Source: Pseudoduganella rivuli
GTDB taxonomy: Bacteria; Pseudomonadota; Gammaproteobacteria; Burkholderiales; Burkholderiaceae_D
DNA: 64,000 nucleotides
Reading direction: 5' to 3'
Assembly: GCF_009674485.1 (NCBI RefSeq)
Contig: NZ_WKJJ01000007.1
Coordinates: 248,001 to 312,000 of the forward strand
The position numbers were made by a program, and so were the translations under genes. The notes below the pieces were generated by a model. The model had not been told where the DNA came from and made no database searches. It saw nothing but the letters and a program-made list of their open reading frames with translations. This document shows, piece by piece, positions 51,282-60,190 of this stretch; the stretch's first letter is position 1; each line of letters opens with the position of its first letter.

Positions 51282-53540
51282 ATGAAGAAGCAGATGCTGT
51301 TGAGCGCTATCGCGCTGGCGATTTCAGTCCAGGTGGGCGCCGCTACGCCGGAGAAGGCCGACGTCAAACCGGCCACCGCGCAAAGCCAGGCTGCCGTTGC
51401 GGCCTCCCATGTGCTGTCCCGCTTCCATTACAAGGCGACGCCGCTGGACGACGCCATGTCGGAAAAGATTTTCGACCGCTATTTCAAGCTGCTTGACAGC
51501 GACCGCCTGTTTTTCGTGCAAGCGGACGTCGACCAGTTCGCGCCGGCCCGCACCAAGCTCGATGACGCGATCATGCAGGAAAACCTACAAATTCCGTTCG
51601 CCATCTACAACCTGTACCAGCAGCGCTTCAACGAGCGCATGGCCTATGCGCGCGAACTGTTGAAGGGCAAATTCGACTTCACGGCGGAAGAGACGTACCA
51701 GATCGACCGCGAAAAAGCCGACTGGCCGAAAAACGAAGCGGAAGCCAAGGACTTGTGGCGCAAGCGCGTCAAGAATGACTGGCTGCGCCTGAAGCTGGCC
51801 GGCAAGGATGACAAGTCGATCCGTTCGACCCTGGACAAGCGCTATGAAAACTATGTGAGCCGCTCGCGCAAGCTGTCGACCGAAGACGTGTTCCAGACCT
51901 TCATGAACGCGTACGCGATGTCGATCGAGCCGCACACGAATTACCTGGCGCCGCGCGCCGCGGAAAACTTCGACATCGCGATGCGCCTGTCGCTGGAAGG
52001 CATCGGCGCGCAATTGCAGCAGCGCGACGATTACACGGTGGTGCGCGAAATCGTGCCGGGCAGCCCGGCCGCCTTGTCCGGCAAGCTGAAAGTGGGCGAC
52101 CGTATCGTGGCGGTGGCGCAGGGCGACAGCGGTGCGTTCCAGGACGTGGTGGGCTGGCGCATCGACGACGTGGTGTCGCAGATCCGCGGCGCCAAGGGTT
52201 CCACCGTGCGCCTGCAAGTGCTGCCGGCCGACGCGGGCCAGGATGCCAAGCTGTCGCAGATTTCGCTGGTGCGCAACAAGATCAGCATGGAAGAACAATC
52301 GGCCAAGAAATCCATCTTTGAAGTGCGCGACGGCACGGCCAAACGCCGCATTGGCGTGATTTCGCTGCCGACGTTCTACCAGGACTTCGAAGCGCGCGCC
52401 CGTGGCGACCGCGATTTCAAATCCGCCACGCGCGACGTGGCGCGCCTGCTGACGGAACTGAAGCGTGAAAAAGTCGACAACGTGCTGATCGACTTGCGCA
52501 ACAATGGCGGCGGCTCGCTGAACGAAGCAGTGGAACTGACCGGCCTGTTCATCGACAAGGGCCCGGTCGTGCAGCAGCGTAACGCGGCCGGCCGCGTGGA
52601 AGTGGAAAGCGATACCCATGCCGGCCTGGCGTGGGACGGTCCGGTCGGCGTGCTGATCAACCGTTCGTCGGCGTCGGCATCGGAAATCTTCGCCGCCGCG
52701 CTGCAGGATTATGGCCGTGGCCTGGTGATTGGCGAGCCATCGTTCGGCAAGGGCACCGTGCAAACGCTGTGGAACCTCGATGGCCACAACCCGACCGACA
52801 AGCCGAAATACGGCAAGCTGAAGATGACGGTGGCGCAATTCTTCCGCATCAATGGCGGCACCACGCAGTTGCGCGGCGTGCAGCCGGACATCAGCCTGCC
52901 GTCGATGTCGGACCCGGACAACTTTGGCGAATCCAGCTACGACAATGCCTTGCCATGGACGTCGATCAAGCCGGCGGTGTATATCCCGGCGGGTGAACTG
53001 AAGGAAATCGTGCCGCTGCTGGACAAGAAGCATGAACAGCGCGTGGCGCGCGATAAGGACTTCCAGTACCTGGAGGAAGATATCGCCACCGTGAAGAAGC
53101 TCCGCAAGGATAACGTCATCTCGCTGAACGAAGCGGCGCGCCGCAAGGAACGCGACCAGCAGGAAGCGCGCGCCAAGTTGCGCGAACAGCGCCTGGCCAC
53201 GGCGGCGCTGTCGCCGGACGATCCCGTGCTGATTCCCGATCCGAAAGACGTACAACTGAAAGCCGTTGCCGCGTCGGCTGCCGCTTCCGCCAGCGCGAAA
53301 AACGGCAAGCCGGAAAAGAAAGTCGCCGGTGTCAAAGGCGCGCTGCGCACCGATGACGGCTTGCAGGCCGATGAACGTGGCCTGGCTGCCGACATCGACG
53401 CGGAAAAGGCCGCCAAGGCTGCCAAGGACGTGCTGCTGATGGAAGCGGTGCACATCCTGTCCGACGAAGTGGGCTTGCTGAAAACCGATACGCGCCTGGC
53501 CGCGCGCGTGCTGCCATATGTCGCCGACCTGGGCAAGTAA
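51282..53540 (+). CDS. prc: Carboxy-terminal (tail-specific) protease Prc
   Basis: This 752-residue periplasmic S41 protease has a signal peptide (LLSAIALAISVQVGAA), an N-terminal helical domain, a PDZ domain (LEGIGAQLQQRDDYTVVREI, GKLKVGDRIVAV) and the catalytic core. The core has LIDLRNNGGGSL, the nucleophile Ser in SSASASEIFAAAL and the general base Lys in SFGKGTVQT. A Lys/Ala-rich C-terminal helical region follows. Prc degrades periplasmic proteins with nonpolar C-termini and processes cell-wall enzymes and lipoproteins. I start at the ATG after GGGGGTATGCCG; an in-frame ATG six codons upstream has no ribosome site. Confidence 0.93.
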   Translation: MKKQMLLSAIALAISVQVGAATPEKADVKPATAQSQAAVAASHVLSRFHYKATPLDDAMSEKIFDRYFKLLDSDRLFFVQADVDQFAPARTKLDDAIMQENLQIPFAIYNLYQQRFNERMAYARELLKGKFDFTAEETYQIDREKADWPKNEAEAKDLWRKRVKNDWLRLKLAGKDDKSIRSTLDKRYENYVSRSRKLSTEDVFQTFMNAYAMSIEPHTNYLAPRAAENFDIAMRLSLEGIGAQLQQRDDYTVVREIVPGSPAALSGKLKVGDRIVAVAQGDSGAFQDVVGWRIDDVVSQIRGAKGSTVRLQVLPADAGQDAKLSQISLVRNKISMEEQSAKKSIFEVRDGTAKRRIGVISLPTFYQDFEARARGDRDFKSATRDVARLLTELKREKVDNVLIDLRNNGGGSLNEAVELTGLFIDKGPVVQQRNAAGRVEVESDTHAGLAWDGPVGVLINRSSASASEIFAAALQDYGRGLVIGEPSFGKGTVQTLWNLDGHNPTDKPKYGKLKMTVAQFFRINGGTTQLRGVQPDISLPSMSDPDNFGESSYDNALPWTSIKPAVYIPAGELKEIVPLLDKKHEQRVARDKDFQYLEEDIATVKKLRKDNVISLNEAARRKERDQQEARAKLREQRLATAALSPDDPVLIPDPKDVQLKAVAASAAASASAKNGKPEKKVAGVKGALRTDDGLQADERGLAADIDAEKAAKAAKDVLLMEAVHILSDEVGLLKTDTRLAARVLPYVADLGK

Positions 53541-53840
53541 CTCCTTGTCGTTGCGATATCGATAACTATACGCGCCGCTTATTTCCGACATCATGAATCT
53601 AAAGTGGAAATAAATGGCGCGGTGCAGCATAATGTTTATGTCTCCTCTATTCTCCCTCAAAGGAAATAGATTCAGCCCGCTCCAGCAGCGGGCTTTTTTT
53701 TGTCGCCGGTGTGCTAAAGTGATATGCGTTTTTGATAATGGTCATTATTGATGGCGTATTTGATTTTGCTCAAACTTGATCTGGCAGCAATATGGCAGAT
53801 CGGTTAGAGTCGTCCATGTTTGCCGCCGGATGACTGAATT
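53541..53840. other. 300-bp intergenic region after prc
   Basis: No gene is supported here. It holds a good terminator at 53674-53702 and an AT-richer stretch before it. CATAATG (about 53631) could be the -10 of a short untranslated transcript ending at the terminator, but the -35 is not convincing. The last 100 bp must contain the promoter of the sensor kinase. Confidence 0.5.
53674..53702 (+). terminator. Rho-independent terminator downstream of prc
   Basis: The stem AGCCCGCT / AGCGGGCT with loop CCAGC is followed by eight T. It lies 134 bp after the prc stop. Confidence 0.88.
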
Positions 53841-55940
53841 ATGGAATCGACAATTCAAAGTGAAGAGTTCATCAGACTGAACTTCCCACGGCTGGCTGCC
53901 GCGCTGGAATTCATGCCTGTTGGCGTGACCATTGTCGATCGCGACCTGACCATCCGCTTCTGGAATCCCGCGTTTTGCGAACTGCAAGGCTTCCCCATCG
54001 ACGTGATGCATCCCGGCGTCACGATGGCCGAAGTATTCCGCTACATTGCACAGCGCGGCGATTACGGGCCCGGCGATATCGAAACGCTGGTGGCTGCCCG
54101 GGTCGACCTTTGCCTCAAGTTCGAACCGCACAGCTTCACCCGCTCCCGGGCGGACGGCGTGCTGCTGCACATCGTTGGCCGCCCCACCTATGACGTGGAT
54201 GGCACGGTCAGTGGTTTCGTGACGATTTACCACGACGTCACGTCCGAGCGGCGTTATGAAGAGCAGCTGGAGAACAAGAACCGGGAACTGCAGCAGGCCA
54301 AGCAACTGGCCGAGGCGGCCAGCGTGGCCAAGGGTCAGTTCCTGTCCAATATGAGCCACGAAATCCGCACGCCGCTGAACTGCATCATCGGCATGGCTTA
54401 CCTGGCGTTAAAGACCGAAGTCGACCCGCGCCAGCGCGACTACCTGGAAAAAATCCGCTTCGCCGGCGAGCACGTGCTGGGCGTCATCGACGACATCCTC
54501 GACATTTCCAAGATCGAGGCCGGCAAGCTGGAAATCCAGCACATCGATTTTTCGCTCGACCACGTGGTGCAGACGCTGACCACGGTGGTGGCGCCGAAGG
54601 CCGCCACCCGCAACCTGGAACTGGTGTTCGACATCGATCCCGCGTTGCCTCCGACGCTGGTGGGCGATCCATTGCGGCTGGGGCAGGTGCTGATCAACTA
54701 CGCCAACAACGCCATCAAGTTCAGCGAGCAGGGCAGGATCGAGATCCGCATCCGCAAGATGGTCGGCGACGCCAACGATTGCCTGGTGCGATTCGAAGTG
54801 AGCGACCAGGGTATCGGCCTGACCAGGGAAGAGATGGCCAAGCTGTTTGTGTCGTTCCAGCAGGCCGACACGTCGACCACGCGGGAATATGGCGGCACCG
54901 GCCTTGGCCTGGCCATCTGCAAGGAGCTGGCGCAGCTGATGGGCGGCGATGTCGGCGTCAACAGCCAGCACGGCGTCGGCAGCACGTTCTGGTTCACGGC
55001 CCACTTGGGCGTCTCGTGCAAGTCCATGCCCGCGCTGATCAACCAGATCGGCGACGCCGCCGGCGAACTGCTGGCCAGCGCCCGCACTTCGGCCATGATG
55101 GCGGCGCTGAAGGTGGCTCGCATCCTGCTGGTCGAGGACAATACCTTCAACCAGCAAATCGCGCGGGAAATGCTGGAGGAAATGGGCGCCACGGTTTGTC
55201 TCGCCCACAATGGCGTCGACGCGCTGGAACAATTGCGCGGCAGCGATTTCGATTGCGTGCTGATGGACTTGCAAATGCCGCAGATGGACGGGCTGGAAGC
55301 AACCCGCCGCATCCGCGCCGACCCGCAACTGGCGCATTTGCCGGTGCTGGCGATGACGGCGACAGCCACCACCGAAGCCCGGATGCGCTGCATCGACGCC
55401 GGCATGAATGATTTTATTTCGAAGCCCGTGCAGCCGGCCCTGATGTACCAGACCATCGCCAACTGGCTGCCGCAGCGCGTGCCAATGGCAGGCTTGCAGC
55501 CGCCGCGCCAGGCGGCGCCGGCCCCCGTTTCGTCGCCTGGCGGCGATATGGCCGCGATCGACATGTCGGTGCTGGCCACGCTGCTGGGCAACGACTCGCA
55601 AAAGGTGCGTAAATTTGCCTTCAAATTCCTGCAAAGTTCGCAGGAGGGCGTGCGCGACATGGAGGCCGCCCTGGCGCGCGGCGAGGTGCAGGTGGTGCGC
55701 GAACTGGGGCATCGCACCAAAGGCGCGGCGCGCAGTGTCGGCGCTTTCCGCATGGCGGATGTGTGTGAAGAAATGGAGCAACTGGCGCCGGGGGAGGCGG
55801 GCGGCGAACTGACGCGCGCGCTGTCGCTGGTGGCCCAGTTGAGGGGCATACTGGAACAGGTGACGCGGCAGGTGATGCAGGAGACCGCCTGCGCCGCCGA
55901 TGACGGAGCTGTCGGGTCAGGCAACGCGTTTTTGGCGTGA
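53841..55940 (+). CDS. Hybrid sensor histidine kinase (PAS-HisKA-HATPase-REC-HPt)
   Basis: This 699-residue protein has an N-terminal PAS domain (residues about 15-135), a short coiled coil, and the HisKA box with phospho-acceptor His in [12 protein letters not shown]. The HATPase domain follows ([26 protein letters not shown]), then a receiver domain with phospho-acceptor Asp in CVLMDLQMP, and a C-terminal HPt domain ([13 protein letters not shown]). No membrane segment is seen, so it is cytoplasmic. The PAS ligand is unknown. All phosphorelay residues are intact. It ends six bases from the convergent GGDEF gene; a functional link is possible but not shown. Confidence 0.93.
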   Translation: MESTIQSEEFIRLNFPRLAAALEFMPVGVTIVDRDLTIRFWNPAFCELQGFPIDVMHPGVTMAEVFRYIAQRGDYGPGDIETLVAARVDLCLKFEPHSFTRSRADGVLLHIVGRPTYDVDGTVSGFVTIYHDVTSERRYEEQLENKNRELQQAKQLAEAASVAKGQFLSNMSHEIRTPLNCIIGMAYLALKTEVDPRQRDYLEKIRFAGEHVLGVIDDILDISKIEAGKLEIQHIDFSLDHVVQTLTTVVAPKAATRNLELVFDIDPALPPTLVGDPLRLGQVLINYANNAIKFSEQGRIEIRIRKMVGDANDCLVRFEVSDQGIGLTREEMAKLFVSFQQADTSTTREYGGTGLGLAICKELAQLMGGDVGVNSQHGVGSTFWFTAHLGVSCKSMPALINQIGDAAGELLASARTSAMMAALKVARILLVEDNTFNQQIAREMLEEMGATVCLAHNGVDALEQLRGSDFDCVLMDLQMPQMDGLEATRRIRADPQLAHLPVLAMTATATTEARMRCIDAGMNDFISKPVQPALMYQTIANWLPQRVPMAGLQPPRQAAPAPVSSPGGDMAAIDMSVLATLLGNDSQKVRKFAFKFLQSSQEGVRDMEAALARGEVQVVRELGHRTKGAARSVGAFRMADVCEEMEQLAPGEAGGELTRALSLVAQLRGILEQVTRQVMQETACAADDGAVGSGNAFLA

Positions 55941-55946
55941 CGTGAT

Positions 55947-58853
55947 TCAGCAGTGCGTGGCCAGCGTGGGGATCGACGCCGGCGCATAACTGATGCGGTC
56001 CCGCCCTGCGTGCTTGGAGGCGTACAGCGATTCGTCGGCCAAGCGCAGCAATTCCATTGCACCCGGCTGGTGCCGGGGCGTGAAAGCGGCGGCGCCAAAG
56101 CTGGCGGTCACTTGCAGCAATTTCCCGCCGCCGATATCGACGGGTATGGCGCGCACATCCTGGCGCAGCGCTTCGATCCGGTGCGCGCCGTCGGGCAAGG
56201 TCAGGCCCGGCATCAGCACCACGAATTCCTCGCCGCCATAGCGGCCCACGGCGTCATAGGGCCGCGTGGCTTCCTTTAGCCGGCGCGCCACTTCGACCAG
56301 GACGGCGTCGCCCGCCAGGTGGCCATGCGTGTCGTTGACGCGCTTGAAGAAATCGAGGTCCAGCAATACCAGCACGAAGCTTTCACCGGTCCGGCGGCAC
56401 TTTTCGATTTCGCGCTCCAGCAATTCCATCACGGCGCCACGGTTCCATGCCTTGGTCAAGCCGTCCTTGAGGGCGCGCATGCGCAACTCTTCCTGCGACA
56501 GTTCCAGTTCGCGCGTGCGCTGCTGGACCAGGACCGCCAATTCGATCTGGCGCAGTGTCATCGCGCGCAGGCGGTAGCGGTGTACGCCCCAAAAGCCCAG
56601 CAGCACGGCGGCCCCGCACAGCGCATAAAACGGATAACTGCGCCACCATGGCGGCGATATCGAAAACGTGACCTGGCCCAGCGGCGACTGGTCGCCACTG
56701 GCGCTGTTGATGGCCTGGTATTCAAAGCGGTAATCGCCGCCGGGCAGCGCGGCATAGCGCACTTCAGGCGCCGCCGTCACGCTCCATTGCTGTTCGCTGC
56801 CGGCCAGCCGGTAGCGGTATCGCAAGCCCTGGCGGTCTTCGTAGGCGAGGCTGGCCAGCCGGAACACCAGCGGGTCGGAAGACCACTCCAACGCACCGCT
56901 GTCGAGCCGAACCGGATCGCCGCCGCGCAGCGTGTCTTCCAGCACGGCGTGCGGCGCCGCCGCATCGAACAGCCGGTTGGGACGCGCCAGGTGCGACAAG
57001 CCGTTGCTGGTGGCGATCCACATCGAACCGTCGCGGTCTTCGTAAAAGCCGCGCCCATTGATGTCGTCCCACGCCAGGCCCAGCGACTGGTTCACGCTGC
57101 GCCAGCGTTTGCCGTTCCACACGGCGAAGCCGGCATCGGTGCCGACCCACAGCCAGCCGCGGCTGTCGGTGTACAGCATTTGCACGGCCCGTTCCCTCAG
57201 CACGGCCGCGTCGACACGCTGGGCGGCGGGTGCGCCGCGCACTTGCAGGCGCCACAAGGTATCCGTGCTGCCGGCCCACAGGGAGCCATCCGGCGCGCAC
57301 GCCACCGTGGTGAGGTCCGCCTTGCCGGTATGCGCGCCAAAAGGCAGGATGCGCCACGTGGCGCCGTCGTAATGCAGGATGTCGTCGCCGCCGACGAACC
57401 ACAGGTGGCCCAGACGGTCGGTGCAGCCATGTACCACCTGGGCGGTGGGATCGTGCCCCGCGACGTCCGGCAGTGGTGCGCGCTGGGCCGCGGCGCCGGC
57501 CGGCGCCGATTCCGGCATCATGTATAAGCCTTGCGTGGTGGCGAGCCAGAGCTGCCCCTTGCCATCGGCGATGATCTGCGTCACCAGCGGCAGCCGGGTT
57601 ACCAGTTCGGTCTTGCCGCTGTCCGGCAGGTAGCGCATCAGCAGGCCGGAGTAAGTGCCGGCCCAGATCCTGCCTTGCCGGTCTTGTTGCATGCTGGCCC
57701 ACTGGTGGCCGGCAAGCTCCGGCGGCGTGGGCGCCACGTCGAAGCGGCTCCCGTCCGCGGCCATCAGCGCATGGCCGGAACGGGTGCCGACGTGCATGTG
57801 GCCATCGCGGTCGCGCAGCATGGAAATGATCACGTCGTCCGGCAGTCCCTGGGCCGTGGTCCAGTTCTCCCAATTGCCATAACCAAGCCAGTGCACCAGG
57901 CCGCGGCCGCGCGTGGCCAGCCACGTGCCCTGGCCGTGGTCGGTCAGGATATCCGTGACGCCGCCGGCCCCGTTCAACCCATTGCGCTGGCCAAACGCCT
58001 GCCAGCGGCCTTCTTCCCAGCGCATCAGGCCCGGGTCGCCGTTGGTCAGCATGCGTCCGTCGCCATCGGCATGCAATTCCGTCCGCACATGGGTCTTGCG
58101 GAACTGATCGCCCGGCGGCGTGCGGTCTTCGAAGCGGTCCGCGTCCGGACGCAGCACAAACACGCGCCGCGCGCTGCGCACCCACAGGGCGCCGCCGGCG
58201 TCGCGCGCAATGCTGGTCCAGGGCCCAGCCGGCAAGCCTTGCGCCTCGCCGTAGCGGACGATGCCGTCTCTGGTGGCATGGCACATGGCGTCCTTGCACG
58301 ACAGCCACAGGGTGCCATCCGGGTCGGCATAAATCGCGCGGACCGACGCCAGCTCCGGCTGTTGCGCCAGCTGGGCTGCGCTGAAGTAGTGGCGGGCCAC
58401 GGCGCTGTCGCCGGTGACGGCAAACAGGCGGGCCCTGGAAATGACCAGCATGTCGCCGACGGCCGTTTGCGCCATGGTCTGCCCGGGCCAGACCGGCAGC
58501 GCCTTGCCATCCGCTGCCAGCGGCAGCAGGCGGCCCTGGTGCATCCGATACAGGTTGTCGTAACTGCCGACCCACAAAGTGCCGGCGCGGTCGCTATAGA
58601 CTGCCGTGACAATTTGTTCCGGCAACCCTTCGGCCGCCGCATAGCGCCGGAATGCCGCGCCATTGAAGCGGAACAGGCCGTTTTCAGTGGCGGCCCACAG
58701 ATAGCCTTGCTGGTCCTGCGCCAGCGCGTTCACCGACAGGTTGCCCAAGCCTTCCTTCTGGCCGAAATGCTGCAGCGCCAATTGCTGGGCGGCGGCGATT
58801 GGCGCCAGCGACAGCAGGGCAAGCAGCAGAAGGCGAAGGAGAGGCAGTCTCAT
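55947..58853 (-). CDS. Diguanylate cyclase with two-component-regulator propeller sensor
   Basis: This 968-residue inner-membrane protein has a signal peptide (LLALLSLAPIAAA), about fourteen propeller repeats in the periplasm (repeated GxLWVG / GxLWxAT units), a Y_Y_Y domain (YRYRLAGSEQQW), one transmembrane helix near residue 735, a short coiled coil and a C-terminal GGDEF domain. The active-site motif is GGEEF in GRYGGEEFVVLMPG, so c-di-GMP synthesis is expected. An inhibitory RxxD is not evident. Periplasmic Reg_prop sensors often bind glycans. No ribosome site is seen; a 7-bp inverted repeat ends three bases before the ATG. Confidence 0.93.
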   Translation of the reverse strand: MRLPLLRLLLLALLSLAPIAAAQQLALQHFGQKEGLGNLSVNALAQDQQGYLWAATENGLFRFNGAAFRRYAAAEGLPEQIVTAVYSDRAGTLWVGSYDNLYRMHQGRLLPLAADGKALPVWPGQTMAQTAVGDMLVISRARLFAVTGDSAVARHYFSAAQLAQQPELASVRAIYADPDGTLWLSCKDAMCHATRDGIVRYGEAQGLPAGPWTSIARDAGGALWVRSARRVFVLRPDADRFEDRTPPGDQFRKTHVRTELHADGDGRMLTNGDPGLMRWEEGRWQAFGQRNGLNGAGGVTDILTDHGQGTWLATRGRGLVHWLGYGNWENWTTAQGLPDDVIISMLRDRDGHMHVGTRSGHALMAADGSRFDVAPTPPELAGHQWASMQQDRQGRIWAGTYSGLLMRYLPDSGKTELVTRLPLVTQIIADGKGQLWLATTQGLYMMPESAPAGAAAQRAPLPDVAGHDPTAQVVHGCTDRLGHLWFVGGDDILHYDGATWRILPFGAHTGKADLTTVACAPDGSLWAGSTDTLWRLQVRGAPAAQRVDAAVLRERAVQMLYTDSRGWLWVGTDAGFAVWNGKRWRSVNQSLGLAWDDINGRGFYEDRDGSMWIATSNGLSHLARPNRLFDAAAPHAVLEDTLRGGDPVRLDSGALEWSSDPLVFRLASLAYEDRQGLRYRYRLAGSEQQWSVTAAPEVRYAALPGGDYRFEYQAINSASGDQSPLGQVTFSISPPWWRSYPFYALCGAAVLLGFWGVHRYRLRAMTLRQIELAVLVQQRTRELELSQEELRMRALKDGLTKAWNRGAVMELLEREIEKCRRTGESFVLVLLDLDFFKRVNDTHGHLAGDAVLVEVARRLKEATRPYDAVGRYGGEEFVVLMPGLTLPDGAHRIEALRQDVRAIPVDIGGGKLLQVTASFGAAAFTPRHQPGAMELLRLADESLYASKHAGRDRISYAPASIPTLATHC

Positions 58854-58856
58854 GGG

Positions 58857-58879
58857 GGAAACGCTTGCTATTCGTTTCC
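58857..58879. repeat. Inverted repeat at the start of the diguanylate cyclase gene
   Basis: GGAAACG and CGTTTCC (7 bp each, perfect) flank nine bases. In the minus-strand transcript the hairpin would end three bases before the ATG, where a Shine-Dalgarno would be expected. Confidence 0.5.
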
Positions 58880-59082
58880 TCTAATGTACACAAATTATTG
58901 TGGTTTCAAAGTAAGGAATTCCTCAAATATGGGGGGCCGCCGAGCTCTAGGGCGACGGGTCCAGTCCTGGCAACTGTGTCAAGTGTGACAATTCGTGGAT
59001 TTTTCCCCTTGGTAAGATGCTATCCTGAGCGCCCCCGGCAGTCCTTGTACTGCGCGCCTGCCGATCCACCTATAAAGAAATT

Positions 59083-59349
59083 ATGAAATTTTCCATTCTC
59101 GCGCTTGTTTCTGGCGTGTCATTAATTGTGGCGCCTCTGCTGGTGTACGCATATCAGTTGCATGTATCTGAAACATTGGCCATGGCTGCCATTGCGGCAC
59201 ATGGTTCTTTCACTTTTCCAGAGTTGCCGGTCCGTATGTTCTTCTTCTCGAGCGTTGCAGGGGTGGCGCTTGCGGTGCTTGGGTATCGTGTTGAAAAACA
59301 GGTGGTACAGGCTTCTGGGGGCGCTGATAAACAGGCTATTCCGAATTGA
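59083..59349 (+). CDS. Small two-helix membrane protein of unknown function
   Basis: This 88-residue protein has two hydrophobic segments (ILALVSGVSLIVAPLLVYAY and FFFSSVAGVALAVLGY) joined by a short loop and a charged C-terminal tail (EKQVVQASGG). It resembles no family I know. Codon use is AT-richer than the neighbours. The upstream AAAGAA is a weak ribosome site. It could be a genuine small membrane protein or part of an acquired patch. Confidence 0.55.
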   Translation: MKFSILALVSGVSLIVAPLLVYAYQLHVSETLAMAAIAAHGSFTFPELPVRMFFFSSVAGVALAVLGYRVEKQVVQASGGADKQAIPN

Positions 59350-59438
59350 CATTTGTTAGCCGGAAGCAATACAAAAGACAATGGGTAGATGCTAAGCCGC
59401 GACGCTCAACTTTTCAATCACACTCAGTTAGGAAACAA

Positions 59439-59816
59439 ATGAAAGACACCTCGCCGCTCCTCGTCGTTCAGGCCCAGCTCGACGCCTTCAACGCCAAGGA
59501 TATCGAGGCGCTGATGTGCACTTATGCGCCAGACGCCGAGCAGTTTGCGTTACATGGCGAGCGCCTGGCAAAAGGACATGATGAACTTCGGCCACGCTAT
59601 CTGACGCGCTTCGAGGAGCCCGATCTGTTCGCCCGGCTGCTGTCGCGCACGGTCATTGGCAATATCGTGACCGATCTTGAACTTATTACCCGCAACTTCC
59701 CGGAAGGCTTGGGTACGCTCGAGATGTTGTGCATTTACGAAGTTGTCGACGGGCGCATCCAGCGTGCTTCGTTCGCGTCCGGGGCGAAGACTCTCCGCGC
59801 GCCGAGGCCTGCTTGA
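59439..59816 (+). CDS. SnoaL-like/NTF2-fold protein
   Basis: This 125-residue protein has the nuclear-transport-factor-2 fold pattern: VVQAQLDAFNAKDIEALMCTYAPDAEQF at the start, then GHDELRPRYLTRF and YEVVDGRIQRASF. These are signatures of the steroid-isomerase/SnoaL-like superfamily. Activity and ligand cannot be read. I chose the ATG with AGGAAAC six bases upstream; the frame is open upstream but without a good start. The thioesterase remnant follows 16 bp later. Confidence 0.8.
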   Translation: MKDTSPLLVVQAQLDAFNAKDIEALMCTYAPDAEQFALHGERLAKGHDELRPRYLTRFEEPDLFARLLSRTVIGNIVTDLELITRNFPEGLGTLEMLCIYEVVDGRIQRASFASGAKTLRAPRPA

Positions 59817-59832
59817 GTCAGTGGATTACTGA

Positions 59833-60060
59833 ATCCGTGCGGCTACAACCCTGACGAGGCTCTGGCCGCCGCTGAACAAGTGCGACCGGTTTGCGGAGGT
59901 CACCGCCACCGTCGAACTGATCGCCGTCGAAGGACGGAAACTCACTTTCACCGTCGAGGCCCATGACGGCGTGGATTTGATTTCACGGGGCCGGCACGAG
60001 CGGCATGTCATCAACCGGGACAAATTCGTGGCCAAGGTCGGAGCCAAAGCTGCGAGGTAG
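59833..60060 (+). pseudogene. Remnant of a FlK-like (fluoroacetyl-CoA-type) thioesterase
   Basis: This frame of about 75 codons ends in TAG and has no start codon. From about 59893 it reads TATVELIAVEGRKLTFTVEA, VDLISRGRHERHVINRDKF, VAKVGAKAAR, the C-terminal half of the hot-dog-fold thioesterase family that includes FlK. The first 20 codons do not match the family, and the N-terminal half is missing. It is best read as a truncated, non-expressed copy. It adjoins the SnoaL-like gene in an AT-richer stretch. Confidence 0.62.
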
Positions 60061-60190
60061 CGTGAGGTAGTGCAGGGCAGCGCGTTTTAGTAAGGGATAG
60101 CGGAAAATAGTAAAACGGCGAAAACAGAAGGGCCCTCGCTGCGGGTTCTCGCCTTAAAATAACATTTCTGCAATTCTTTTCTGGCTGGCC

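Noticed and set aside
58854..59082. Possible c-di-GMP riboswitch before the GGDEF gene
   Set aside because: None of the conserved GEMM-type riboswitch segments are present; only a simple inverted repeat can be seen.
59826..60047. Minus-strand open frame opposite the thioesterase remnant
   Set aside because: Its translation shows no family features, whereas the plus strand reads as a clear C-terminal thioesterase fragment.
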